NCBI RefSeq assembly: GCF_001742165.1
Contig: NZ_CP016442.1
Location: 744,001-808,000 of the forward strand
Source of the DNA: Burkholderia stabilis
GTDB taxonomy: Bacteria; Pseudomonadota; Gammaproteobacteria; Burkholderiales; Burkholderiaceae
Direction: 5' to 3'
DNA: 64,000 bases
The translations under genes and the position numbers were made by a program. The notes beneath the pieces were generated by a model, which saw nothing but the letters and a program-made list of their open reading frames with translations, searched no databases and was not told the DNA's origin. Of the stretch, positions 44,639 through 52,718 are shown one piece after another. The stretch's first letter is position 1, and each line of letters begins with the position of its first letter.

Positions 44639-45241
44639 ATGAAGACCGATTCCGAATCCCATCAGCGGATGGCCGAACGCCGCCGCGCCGGCCATGAGAA
44701 GAAGCAGGCCGCCGCCACCCACGAAAAGGGCCTGCTGATCGTCAACACCGGCAACGGCAAGGGCAAGAGCACGGCTGCATTCGGCATGGCCGTGCGCGTG
44801 CTCGGCCACGGCATGCGGCTCGGCGTCGTGCAGTTCATCAAGGGCGCGCTGCACACGTCCGAGCGCGACTTCCTCGGCGCGGTCGCGGAATGCGATTTCG
44901 TGACGATGGGCGACGGCTACACGTGGAACACGCAGAACCGCGACGCCGACATCGCGACCGCCCGCAAGGGCTGGGACGAGGCGCGCCGGATGATCGAAAG
45001 CGGCGACTACCGGATGGTGATCCTCGACGAGCTGAACACCGTGCTGAAGTACGAATACCTGCCGCTCGACGAAGTGCTCGCGACGCTTGCCGTTCGCCCG
45101 GATTCGGTGCACGTCGTCGTCACCGGGCGGCACGCGCCCGATGCGCTGATCGACGCGGCCGATCTCGTCACCGAAATGCGGCTCGTCAAGCATCCGTACA
45201 AGGAGCAAGGCGTGAAGGCGCAGCGCGGCGTGGAGTTCTGA
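44639..45241 (+). CDS. cobO: cob(I)yrinic acid a,c-diamide adenosyltransferase
   Basis: A 200-residue CobO/BtuR-type adenosyltransferase that transfers the 5'-deoxyadenosyl group from ATP to Co(I). P-loop GNGKGKST lies at 38-45 within IVNTGNGKGKSTAAFGMAVR. VVQFIKGALHTSERDFL and the C-terminal VVVTGRHAPDALIDAADLVT are conserved. It starts 34 bases after cobE and ends 2 bases before the cobB GTG. Confidence 0.96.
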   Translation: MKTDSESHQRMAERRRAGHEKKQAAATHEKGLLIVNTGNGKGKSTAAFGMAVRVLGHGMRLGVVQFIKGALHTSERDFLGAVAECDFVTMGDGYTWNTQNRDADIATARKGWDEARRMIESGDYRMVILDELNTVLKYEYLPLDEVLATLAVRPDSVHVVVTGRHAPDALIDAADLVTEMRLVKHPYKEQGVKAQRGVEF

Positions 45242-45243
45242 GC

Positions 45244-46548
45244 GTGCCGGCCTGCCCCGCGCTGTTCGTCAGTGCGCCCGCGTCCGGCCAGGGCAAGACG
45301 TCGGTGACGGCCGGCCTCGCGCGGCTGCATCGACGGCTCGGCCGCCGCGTGCGCGTGTTCAAGACCGGGCCCGACTTCCTCGATCCGATGCTGCTCGAAC
45401 GCGCGAGCGGCGCGCCCGTGCATGCGCTCGACCTCGGGATGGTCGGCGAGGCCGGCTGCCGCGCGCTGCTTGCCGAGGCCGCGCGCGATGCGGACCTGAT
45501 CCTGATCGAAGGCGTGATGGGGCTGTTCGACGGTACGCCGAGCAGCGCGGACCTCGCGTCCGCGTTCGGCGTGCCGGTCGTCGCGGTGATTTCCGCGAAG
45601 TCGATGGCGCAGACGTTCGCAGCGATCGCGTTCGGGCTCGCGCGGTTCCGCCCGGGGCTGCCGTTTCACGGCGTGCTGGCGAACCGCGTAGGGTCGGCCC
45701 GCCATGCGGAGCTGCTGCAACAGGCGCTGCCCGATGACCTGCGCTGGCTCGGGCACGTGCCGGCCGATGCGGGCATCGCGCTGCCGGAGCGGCATCTCGG
45801 CCTGCACCAGCCGGCCGACATCGACGATCTCGATGCGCGGCTCGAACGCGCGGCCGACGCGCTCGCGCAGACGGCGCTCGCGGCATTGCCGCCGGCCGTC
45901 GCGTTCGCGGAACCCGACGTTACGACACCGCTGACGCGCATGCTCGCCGGCAAGCGGATCGCGATCGCGCGCGATGCGGCGTTCTCGTTCATCTATCCGG
46001 CGAATCTCGCGCTGCTCGACGCGCTCGGCGCGGAGTCGACGTTCTTCTCGCCGCTCGCCGACGAGCCGGTGCCCGACGATTGCGACGCGCTGTTCCTGCC
46101 GGGCGGTTATCCGGAACTGCATGCGGCAAGGCTCGCGGCGAATGCCGCGACCGCGCGGACGATTCGCGCGCATGCGGCCGCCGGCCGGCCGATCGTCGCG
46201 GAATGCGGGGGGATGGTGTATCTGTGCGAGTCGCTGATCGACGCGGACGGCGCCACGACGGCGATGCTGGGCCTGCTGCCGGGCCAGGCGACGATGCAGC
46301 GCCGGTTCGCGGCGCTCGGCATGCAGCAGCTCGATACGCGCACCGGACCGATGCGCGGTCATACGTTCCACTATTCGCGGCTCGCGACGACGCTGGAACC
46401 GGTCGCGCGCGCCGCGCGCCCCGACGGCGCGCCGGGCAGCGGCGAAGCTGTCTACCGCAGCGGCGCGATCGTCGCGACGTACATGCACATGTACTGGCCG
46501 TCGAATCCGGCGATGGCGGCCGCGCTATTCGGCGGCACGGCGTTCTGA
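45244..46548 (+). CDS. cobB: cobyrinic (hydrogenobyrinic) acid a,c-diamide synthase
   Basis: A 434-residue CobB with GTG start at 45244 (VPACPALFVSAPASGQGKTS), two bases after the cobO stop; the frame is open upstream only as a shadow of cobO. The ATP-binding P-loop is SAPASGQGKTS, and the C-terminal glutamine amidotransferase part has LFLPGGYPELHAARLA and AECGGMVYLCESL with the nucleophilic cysteine, plus HTFHYSRL. It amidates the a and c side chains with glutamine and ATP before cobalt insertion. It ends the riboswitch operon. Confidence 0.95.
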   Translation: MPACPALFVSAPASGQGKTSVTAGLARLHRRLGRRVRVFKTGPDFLDPMLLERASGAPVHALDLGMVGEAGCRALLAEAARDADLILIEGVMGLFDGTPSSADLASAFGVPVVAVISAKSMAQTFAAIAFGLARFRPGLPFHGVLANRVGSARHAELLQQALPDDLRWLGHVPADAGIALPERHLGLHQPADIDDLDARLERAADALAQTALAALPPAVAFAEPDVTTPLTRMLAGKRIAIARDAAFSFIYPANLALLDALGAESTFFSPLADEPVPDDCDALFLPGGYPELHAARLAANAATARTIRAHAAAGRPIVAECGGMVYLCESLIDADGATTAMLGLLPGQATMQRRFAALGMQQLDTRTGPMRGHTFHYSRLATTLEPVARAARPDGAPGSGEAVYRSGAIVATYMHMYWPSNPAMAAALFGGTAF

Positions 46549-46582
46549 CGGAAAGGACCGGTAAAGCGCCGCCTCCGCGATG

Positions 46583-47122
46583 TCAGGGTTTTTCGCGGCC
46601 CGGCGCTTCCGAACGCGAAGTCCGGATCACGGTACCGTCGGGCGAGAAATGCGCGTTGAACATCCCGTCGCCCGATACGCCGCCTTCGGCCCAGTGCCAG
46701 CTCCACACCTCTTCATGGCTCAATGCGTATTGCGCGACCTCGGTCGGCTTGCCCAGCAGTTGCCGCACGTCGTCCTTCGACATCCCGGGCATGACCTTCG
46801 CGATGTTCGCCGCGGTCAGCGCCTGCGTGATCGACACGAGTCGGCCGTCGGGCCCGAAATCGAGCATGTAGGTGCTCGTGCCGTATGGGCCGCGCGGATA
46901 CTCGAACCGCTGCGAGCCGTCTTCTCCCTGCCTGACCATCTCGGGCTTGCCGGCCTGGCGGAGTACATCCTCGACCGTCGAGACGCCCGGCTGCAGGTTG
47001 CCGAATGCCATCGGATCAGGCTTGATCGCATTGACCGCATCGGCCACCTTCTGGTCGTCACACCCGGCCGCCAGAACGCTGATCGCACAGGCCATCAGCA
47101 CGGTCAGAAGCTGTTTTCGCAT
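46583..47122 (-). CDS. outer-membrane lipoprotein with SmpA/OmlA-like (BamE-type) repeats
   Basis: A 179-residue lipoprotein. ATG 47122 (MRKQLLTVLMACAISVLAAG) opens a signal with lipobox LAAGC. Two BamE-like beta-alpha units follow: FGNLQPGVSTVEDVLRQAGK and KVMPGMSKDDVRQLLGKPTE, each with the G-x-S/M-x3-V-x3-LG(K/x)P pattern. The fold is that of BamE/OmlA, but it is longer and not near other bam genes, so it is not called bamE. It is convergent with cobB. Confidence 0.85.
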   Translation of the reverse strand: MRKQLLTVLMACAISVLAAGCDDQKVADAVNAIKPDPMAFGNLQPGVSTVEDVLRQAGKPEMVRQGEDGSQRFEYPRGPYGTSTYMLDFGPDGRLVSITQALTAANIAKVMPGMSKDDVRQLLGKPTEVAQYALSHEEVWSWHWAEGGVSGDGMFNAHFSPDGTVIRTSRSEAPGREKP

Positions 47123-47296
47123 GTCGTCCACACCTGTATTCATCGAGCCGATCCGGCGTCGCGCGCAGCGTAGCACGCGGCCTGTCCCGCCGATGTCAAG
47201 GAGCGTCAAATCAACGTGTGCGGTTCGCGCGCGTCCGATTTCGCGGGGACGCGCACACACGCCGGGCGGCGGTCGCCACGCCGCCGTGACCCTGCG

Positions 47297-48421
47297 TCAC
47301 ACCAGAAACGCCTCGGCCAGCTTGACCCAGTAAGACGCGCCCGTCGGCAGCGCAGCATCGTTGAAGTCGTAGCCCGGGTTGTGCACCATGCAGCCGCCCT
47401 CCCCGTCGCCGTTGCCGATGATCAGGTAGCAACCCGGCCGCTTCTCGAGCAGGAACGCGAAATCCTCGCTGCCGGTGAGTGGCACCATGTCGTCGATCAG
47501 GTTCGCGTCGCCCACCCACTCGCGCGCGACGTTGCGCGCGAACGCGGTCATCTCCGCATCGTTGACGAGCACCGGGTAGCGGCGCTGGTAGTCGATCGTC
47601 GCGGTCGCGCCGAACACGGCCGCCTGCGCATGAACGACTTCCTTGATGCGCGTCTCCAGCAGGTCGCGCACCTCGGGTTTCAGTGCGCGCACGGACAGGC
47701 GCATCTGCGCGCGATCGGGAATCACGTTCGGCGCCTCGCCCGCGTGGATCGCGCCGACCGTGACGATCGCCATGTCGAGCGGCGACACGTTGCGCGACAC
47801 GATCGTCTGCAAGGCCAGCACGATCTGCGCGCACACGACGACGGGATCGATCGCCTTGTGCGGCACCGCGCCGTGGCCGCCGCGGCCCTGCACGTCGATG
47901 ACGACGGTATCCGACGACGCCATGAACGACCCCGGCAGGAAGCCGAACTTGCCGGTCGGGAAGCCCGGCATGTTGTGCATCGCGAAGATCGCATCGCACG
48001 GGAACAGCTCGAACAACCCTTCGTCGAGCATCTTCTTCGCGCCCCCGAGCCCTTCTTCGGCCGGCTGGAAAATCAGGTTCAGCGTGCCGGAGAAGCGGCG
48101 CTCGCGTGCGAGATGCTTGGCGGCCGCGAGCAGCATCGCCGTATGGCCGTCGTGGCCGCACGCGTGCATCTTGCCGGCGATCGTGCTCTGGTACGGCAAG
48201 CCCGTCGACTCGTGGATCGGCAGCGCGTCCATGTCGGCGCGCAGGCCGAGGCGCTGCGTGCCGTTGCCCACCTTCAACTGGGCGACGACGCCCGTGCCGC
48301 CGAGCCCGCGATGCACCGTGTAGCCCCACGACTGCAACTGCTCTGCGACGAGGTCGCTCGTCGCGAATTCCTCGAAGCCCAGTTCGGGATGGGCGTGGAT
48401 GCGGTGCCGGATCTCGATCAT
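47297..48421 (-). CDS. M20 family amidohydrolase (hippurate hydrolase type), possibly N-terminally disturbed
   Basis: A 374-residue zinc aminoacylase/amidohydrolase. MIEIRHRIHAHPELGFEEFA begins inside the conserved HAHPELGFEE helix. Metal motifs are CGHDGHTAMLLAAAKHL and PAEEGLGGAKKML. Homologues carry about 12-15 more residues. Here a GTG at 48459 with AGGAGA 8 bases upstream would give MTHSVIP but runs into a stop because a C5 run (G5 at 48438-48442) needs one more base to join frames. ATG 48421 may rescue expression. Substrates are N-acyl amino acids. Confidence 0.85.
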   Translation of the reverse strand: MIEIRHRIHAHPELGFEEFATSDLVAEQLQSWGYTVHRGLGGTGVVAQLKVGNGTQRLGLRADMDALPIHESTGLPYQSTIAGKMHACGHDGHTAMLLAAAKHLARERRFSGTLNLIFQPAEEGLGGAKKMLDEGLFELFPCDAIFAMHNMPGFPTGKFGFLPGSFMASSDTVVIDVQGRGGHGAVPHKAIDPVVVCAQIVLALQTIVSRNVSPLDMAIVTVGAIHAGEAPNVIPDRAQMRLSVRALKPEVRDLLETRIKEVVHAQAAVFGATATIDYQRRYPVLVNDAEMTAFARNVAREWVGDANLIDDMVPLTGSEDFAFLLEKRPGCYLIIGNGDGEGGCMVHNPGYDFNDAALPTGASYWVKLAEAFLV

Positions 48422-48459
48422 TTCGTCGGCGAGGCCTGGGGGATCACGCTGTGCGTCAC

Positions 48460-48743
48460 GGTGTCGTCTCCTGTGGTTCTATGGGGGATGTGCAGGCAAG
48501 GATAGTCGGTTGGACGGCAACCGGGCAGACGGAAAGTCGTTACGGTAGCAACTCATGGTTGCCATATCAGGTTCGGTGCGCGGGAAGCGCAACCTGGCCA
48601 TCCGGACGACTGCCGCACATGATTCGAACCCGGGAAACTGTGCGGATCGTCTCGATTTTCCGTGCATAAGGGCCCGATGATGAGCGTCCAGGTTGCTTAA
48701 ATAATTTATAAACCTCAATGGGTTGGAGGAATTTGTTCACTTT
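48460..48743. other. intergenic stretch ahead of abiE genes, no gene seen
   Basis: Between the amidohydrolase region and the abiE promoter there is no convincing gene. The last 80 bases become AT-rich, which may mark transferred DNA. Confidence 0.45.
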
Positions 48744-48789
48744 TTGACTCATGTACATTTTTTGTGTACGCTAAGAATCAAGTGAACAA
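48733..48789 (+). promoter_or_regulatory. abiE promoter with nested inverted repeats
   Basis: A sigma-70-like promoter has TTGACT at 48744-48749, a 17-base spacer and TACGCT at 48767-48772. It is framed by an 8-base inverted repeat, TTGTTCAC at 48733 and GTGAACAA at 48782-48789. A second pair, TGTACA and TGTAC, lies in the spacer. The AbiEi antitoxin is known to bind inverted repeats at its own promoter, so this is the likely autoregulatory site. Confidence 0.6.
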
Positions 48790-48802
48790 GCGATCTTCTC
48801 CG

Positions 48803-49876
48803 ATGCCCGAGAACGCCACCCTCCCGATGTCGGAACAGCAGGTGCTCGACGAAGCCTGCGCCGCGTTCGCACGCGCGACCCGTCGCTTCCGCGCGCGGCC
48901 CGTGCGCGTGCCGGCCGCTTACAACGCGCATGCCGACGCGATGATCCGCTTCGACGTTGCCGGGCAGGCATTCGAGATGCCGGCCGCCGTGAGCCTGCGC
49001 GTCGACTCGCTGCAGGACGCGCTTGCGGCATTGCGCCGCCGCGGCGGCGGCACCGCGATGCCGGGCGAGCGGCCGCTGATGCTGGTCGCGCCGTATCTTT
49101 CGACCGAACTGGCCGCTGGCCTGACCGACCAGGCTATTCCGTTTCTCGACACCGCCGGCAACGCATGCCTGATTCAACCGGAGGCCACCGTGATGATTGC
49201 GGGTCGGCCCAGGCCCGCACGCATGCCGCGCCGGCAGGCGTCGCGCGCGACGACGCCGAAGGGGCTCGCAGTGATGTTCGCGCTCGCCACGCAGCCGGGC
49301 CTCGTCGCACAGCCGTACCGGGCGATTGCCGCCGCGTCGGGCGTCGCGCTCGGCACGGTCAATCTCGCGATGGACGATCTGATCGAGCGCGGCCTCGTCG
49401 GGCAGCGGCGCAACGGCGAGCGCCTGATTCCCGACTGGCCGCGTTTCGTGCAGGAATGGGTCGCGCTGTACCCGAGCCGCTTGCGCGCGAAACTGCCGAG
49501 CCGCCGGTTTGCCAGCCTCGCGCCCGGCTGGTGGCGCGGTTTCGATTTCGCATCCTTCGATGCGCGGCTCGGTGGCGAGCCGGCGGCCGACCTGCTGACC
49601 CACGACCTGAAGCCGGCCGCGATCACCGTCTATACGCACGGCGCGGTGTCGAACCGCCTGCTGCTGCAGGCCCGCCTGCGTCCGGACGCGCGCGGCGACG
49701 TCGAAATCCTCGAAGCGTTCTGGCCGCACACGCCTGCGCTCGACTGGCGCGAGCAGGATGTGCCGCTCGTGCCGCCGCTCCTGATCTATGCGGATCTCGT
49801 CTCGTCCGGGGACAGCCGCAATCTTGCCGCCGCCGAACAGATTCATGACCGATACCTTGCCCATCCTCCCGCTTGA
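48803..49876 (+). CDS. AbiEi-type antitoxin / winged-helix regulator (type IV TA)
   Basis: A 357-residue protein of the AbiEi-like COG4861 group. ATG 48803 (MPENATLPMSEQQVLDEACA) was taken because the promoter -10 is at 48767, so the GTG at 48764 cannot be used. The N-half has MIRFDVAGQAFEMPAAVSLR. A winged helix, AIAAASGVALGTVNLAMDDL followed by IERGLVGQRR, lies near residues 175-205. These proteins act as antitoxins and autorepressors of AbiE modules and are paired with a nucleotidyltransferase, as here. The reading frame overlaps the next gene by 32 bases. Confidence 0.7.
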   Translation: MPENATLPMSEQQVLDEACAAFARATRRFRARPVRVPAAYNAHADAMIRFDVAGQAFEMPAAVSLRVDSLQDALAALRRRGGGTAMPGERPLMLVAPYLSTELAAGLTDQAIPFLDTAGNACLIQPEATVMIAGRPRPARMPRRQASRATTPKGLAVMFALATQPGLVAQPYRAIAAASGVALGTVNLAMDDLIERGLVGQRRNGERLIPDWPRFVQEWVALYPSRLRAKLPSRRFASLAPGWWRGFDFASFDARLGGEPAADLLTHDLKPAAITVYTHGAVSNRLLLQARLRPDARGDVEILEAFWPHTPALDWREQDVPLVPPLLIYADLVSSGDSRNLAAAEQIHDRYLAHPPA

Positions 49877-50750
49877 AGTCGATGAGCGCCGGCCGCTCGA
49901 GCCGGCGGCGGTCGCACTGCTGCAAGCGGTCGGCACGGCCTGCGCGCGCCTCGACGCGGCCTTCGTCGTCGCCGGCGCAACCGCGCGCGACATCCTGATG
50001 TGGCATGTGCACGGCATCCGGCCGATGCGCGCGACGCGGGACGTCGACGTCGCGGTGTGCGCGGTGAGCTGGCCGTTCCACGAACGGCTCGTCGATGCGC
50101 TCGTCGCGACCGGGCAATTCACGCGCGCGCCGAAGCAGCAGCAGAAACTGCTGTTCGATAGCGGAACGCGTGGTTTTCGCACGGAGCTCGACCTCGTGCC
50201 GTTCGGGCCACTCGAAACCCCGCCGGGCGAAATTGCGTGGCCGCCGGCCGGCGAATTCGTGCTGAACGTGTTGGGGTTCCAGGAGGCGGTGGACACGGCA
50301 CAGCCGGTGTCGGTCGATGCGCGCACCGTGGTGCCGGTGGCCAGCCTGCCGGCGCTCGCGCTGCTGAAGTTGCTCGCCTGGAAGGACCGGCGCGCGCGCC
50401 AGAACAGCGACGCGTACGACCTGCTGTTTTTACTGCGGAATTTTCACGACGCGGGAAATCGCGAACGCGTCTGGGAAGTCGCGCCCGACCTGCTCGAGGC
50501 ACATGCGTTCCAGCCGGGCCTCGCCGCCGCCGCGCTGCTCGCGCGAGACGCGAAACGGATTGCTTCGCCGCACACGCGCGACGCCGTACGCGCGCTGCTA
50601 TCGGACGAAGCGACTTACGCGGCGCTCGGCCAGGATCTGCTGGCACGCGCGTTCGCACTGCTGCCGGGCGAGTTCAGCGACGACGCCGACCGGTATCTCG
50701 ACGCGTTCCGCAACGCTTTCCTCGTTGATCCGCCTGCCCCGCGCGCATGA
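49845..50750 (+). CDS. AbiEii-type nucleotidyltransferase toxin
   Basis: A 301-residue member of the nucleotidyltransferase/DUF1814-related group (COG4849). ATG 49845 (MTDTLPILPLEVDERRPLEP) was taken after the frame's earlier start inside abiEi. The NTase site is FVVAGATARDILM, with the acidic pair in TRDVDVAVCA and a third acid in FRTELDLVPFG. AbiEii-like toxins add nucleotides, in mycobacteria to tRNA acceptor ends. It overlaps the antitoxin gene, consistent with translational coupling of a type IV toxin-antitoxin. Confidence 0.72.
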   Translation: MTDTLPILPLEVDERRPLEPAAVALLQAVGTACARLDAAFVVAGATARDILMWHVHGIRPMRATRDVDVAVCAVSWPFHERLVDALVATGQFTRAPKQQQKLLFDSGTRGFRTELDLVPFGPLETPPGEIAWPPAGEFVLNVLGFQEAVDTAQPVSVDARTVVPVASLPALALLKLLAWKDRRARQNSDAYDLLFLLRNFHDAGNRERVWEVAPDLLEAHAFQPGLAAAALLARDAKRIASPHTRDAVRALLSDEATYAALGQDLLARAFALLPGEFSDDADRYLDAFRNAFLVDPPAPRA

Positions 50751-50798
50751 CGCGCCGCTGTCGCACGGCAGCGCCCTCGGGTTTTCGCCGCGTGACGT

Positions 50799-51215
50799 TC
50801 AGGCTGCCCAGTCTTCGAGCAGCAACCCGGCGACACGGCCGAATTCGCGACCGTTGTTCGTGACGAGCACCGCGCCGGCCGCGATCGCATGCCCGGCGAT
50901 CGACGCATCGTTCGCACCGATTGGTGTGCCGCGCGCGGCGAGATCGGAGCGAATCACGGCCGTTGCATCGACGGCCGCCGTATCCCACGACAACACGCCA
51001 TCCAGCCGCGAGACAAAGGCCGTCACCAGTTCCGCATGCTTCGGCGACGCCTTCCTGCCGACCGCGCCGAACCGCATCTCGGCATAGGTGATCGCCGATA
51101 CGACGATCCGGTGCTGCGCATTGACGCACGATTGCAATTGAGACAGCACCACAGGCGGCCGTTCGCGCATGATGAACGAACAGATGTTCGTATCGAGCAT
51201 GTAGAGCGTCGTCAC
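50799..51215 (-). CDS. vapC: VapC-family PIN-domain ribonuclease toxin
   Basis: A 138-residue PIN protein. GTG 51215 (VTTLYMLDTNICSFIMRERP) starts four bases inside the vapB end (GTGA overlap). First acid D is in MLDTN, the glutamate in ITYAEMRFGAVG, and DAS plus TNNGREFGRV lie near the C-terminus, all PIN metal sites. VapC toxins cut specific RNAs such as initiator tRNA or rRNA. The gene set is complete. Confidence 0.92.
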   Translation of the reverse strand: MTTLYMLDTNICSFIMRERPPVVLSQLQSCVNAQHRIVVSAITYAEMRFGAVGRKASPKHAELVTAFVSRLDGVLSWDTAAVDATAVIRSDLAARGTPIGANDASIAGHAIAAGAVLVTNNGREFGRVAGLLLEDWAA

Positions 51216-51475
51216 TGGCCGGACTCCGTCGGCGCGGCGTCGCCGCCGGACAGGTCGAAGCGGCCGGACTCGATGACGGCCGGGCGTTCGGCGAGGAAGT
51301 CGGTGTCGGCCAGCGGTTCGCTCGCGAACGAGAGCCACGTGGGGCGCACCGGGCGCAGCAGCAGCGTGTCGCCCTCGCGGCGAATCTCGAGTTCCGTCAC
51401 ACCCTCGAACTCCATGTCCTTCGGGATGCGGATTGCCTGGTTACGGGCGTTCTTGAAAATCGAAACGGTGCGCAT
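51212..51475 (-). CDS. vapB: VapB-family antitoxin (AbrB/SpoVT fold)
   Basis: An 87-residue antitoxin. ATG 51475 (MRTVSIFKNARNQAIRIPKD) begins the swapped-hairpin AbrB DNA-binding domain, with FEGVTELEIRREGDTLLLRP. The C-terminal tail binds VapC. A perfect palindrome just upstream at 51513-51528 is the likely operator. The frame is open upstream to 51589 but the family starts at MRTVSIF. Confidence 0.92.
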   Translation of the reverse strand: MRTVSIFKNARNQAIRIPKDMEFEGVTELEIRREGDTLLLRPVRPTWLSFASEPLADTDFLAERPAVIESGRFDLSGGDAAPTESGQ

Positions 51476-51512
51476 GAACCACTCCACGGGAGTACGATGC
51501 GCCCATTCTAGG

Positions 51513-51528
51513 CATATGCCGGCATATG
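51513..51528. promoter_or_regulatory. VapB operator palindrome
   Basis: CATATGCCGGCATATG is a perfect 16-base palindrome, 38-53 bases before the vapB start and within a TATGCC/CAATATT-rich promoter stretch. Autorepression by VapBC through such a site is typical. Confidence 0.7.
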
Positions 51529-51701
51529 TCAATATTGGGGTGCGCGAATCGGGTGTCGCATCCCATGTCGTTACGGGTGTTTTTGCCATGTCGTCGTGCC
51601 TGCCGTCGATGAAGAACGTGATCCATTCTTCACCAGGCAGGCCGCGCCGACCATATCCCGAACGGCCGATGCCAGCCGTTCGTGGCGCCGCGCCCGCCCC
51701 G

Positions 51702-52718
51702 TCACGGCAACCGGAAAGTGTCGAAGAATGTATCGCGCTCGATCACGGTCAGCGCCGCGCGCTTGTGCGGAAAATCGAATTCCTTGAGCGTGTAGAACCC
51801 GAGCCGGTGCATGTACGCGATGTGCCGCACGTGATCGACGCGCGGCTCGCCGACCAGCCGCTGCGTGCGCGATTCGTCGACGAACATGTAGTGCAGCACC
51901 CCGCTCCACCACGCATGCAGCTTGCCGGCGCTCTGGAAGCGCGAGTCGCCGATCAGCAGGTGCAGCCCGCGATCGTAGTCGTGCGCATCGTAGAACGGCG
52001 CGAGACGGTCTTCCTTCGCCCAGTAGAACTCGAAATAACCGAACGGCTTGTCGTCGAAATAGCCGATCATCGGGTGCATGTGCGGATCGGCGAGCCGTTC
52101 GGTGAGATATGCCGCATGTTCGTCGCGCGTGCCGCGCTGGTCCCAGAAATGCGCGACGCGATCGAGGTTCATCCAGCCGCTGAACAGGTCCGCGTGCGCG
52201 TCGACGTCGACGGTGCGCAGGCTGAACGTCATCCCGACCTGCGGCATGTAGCGCGCGTAGATCTCGCCGGCCGGCGACGGCGGCCGCACCGGGTGCCGGT
52301 GGCCGTTCGTGATCGCGTAGCGCAGCGGCATCCCGCCCGACGCGGGCGCCTTCAGCCACGGCCGCGGGTTCTGCCAGAACGTCGTGCGCGACACGGTGAG
52401 GCGCAGCATGTCCCCGGCCGCCTGCGCGCCGTCGATCACGCCCTCGCGCACCGCGCGCGCAACATACGATGCAACGGCCGCCGGATCGGCGCCGGCGAGC
52501 GGCACCGAGACCGTCGCCGCATCGTGCCGCGTGTCGGTGTTGAACAGTGCGACGAACGCCGCGAGCAGCGCGTCCGTCGAATCGTCGGGCCGCCATGCGT
52601 CGAGCGTGTGCTCGGCGACCGGCGCCGCCTGCCCGTGCGCGGCGCCGTCGAGTGCGGCGGCCACTTCGCCTTCGACGGCGTCAGCGGCGCCGGCCGGTTT
52701 CGTCAGCGTGTCTTCCAT
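51702..52718 (-). CDS. orbL: OrbL, ornibactin N-acyltransferase (IucB/GNAT family)
   Basis: A 338-residue protein with an N-terminal region and a C-terminal acyltransferase domain of the siderophore IucB/AlcB type. Key strings are NGHRHPVRPPSPAGEIYARY, the strand MIGYFDDKPFGYFEFYWAKE, and HDYDRGLHLLIGDSRFQS. It is thought to acylate N5-hydroxyornithine with the beta-hydroxy fatty acid of ornibactin. ATG 52718 (MEDTLTKPAGAAD) overlaps the pvdF stop (TAATG). It closes the operon. OrbK (57.3 kb) is a clear paralogue. Confidence 0.9.
   Translation of the reverse strand: MEDTLTKPAGAADAVEGEVAAALDGAAHGQAAPVAEHTLDAWRPDDSTDALLAAFVALFNTDTRHDAATVSVPLAGADPAAVASYVARAVREGVIDGAQAAGDMLRLTVSRTTFWQNPRPWLKAPASGGMPLRYAITNGHRHPVRPPSPAGEIYARYMPQVGMTFSLRTVDVDAHADLFSGWMNLDRVAHFWDQRGTRDEHAAYLTERLADPHMHPMIGYFDDKPFGYFEFYWAKEDRLAPFYDAHDYDRGLHLLIGDSRFQSAGKLHAWWSGVLHYMFVDESRTQRLVGEPRVDHVRHIAYMHRLGFYTLKEFDFPHKRAALTVIERDTFFDTFRLP

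Noticed and set aside
48612..48632. GATTCGAACCCGGG resembling a tRNA T-loop (minus strand CCCGGGTTCGAATC)
   Set aside because: The bases flanking the loop cannot form a 5-bp T-stem and no acceptor or anticodon arms are found nearby. It is not a tRNA; at most a remnant.
51659..51682. Inverted repeat CGAACGG/CCGTTCG after orbL as terminator
   Set aside because: The 7-bp stem has a 10-base loop and no T-run in either direction, too weak to annotate as a terminator.
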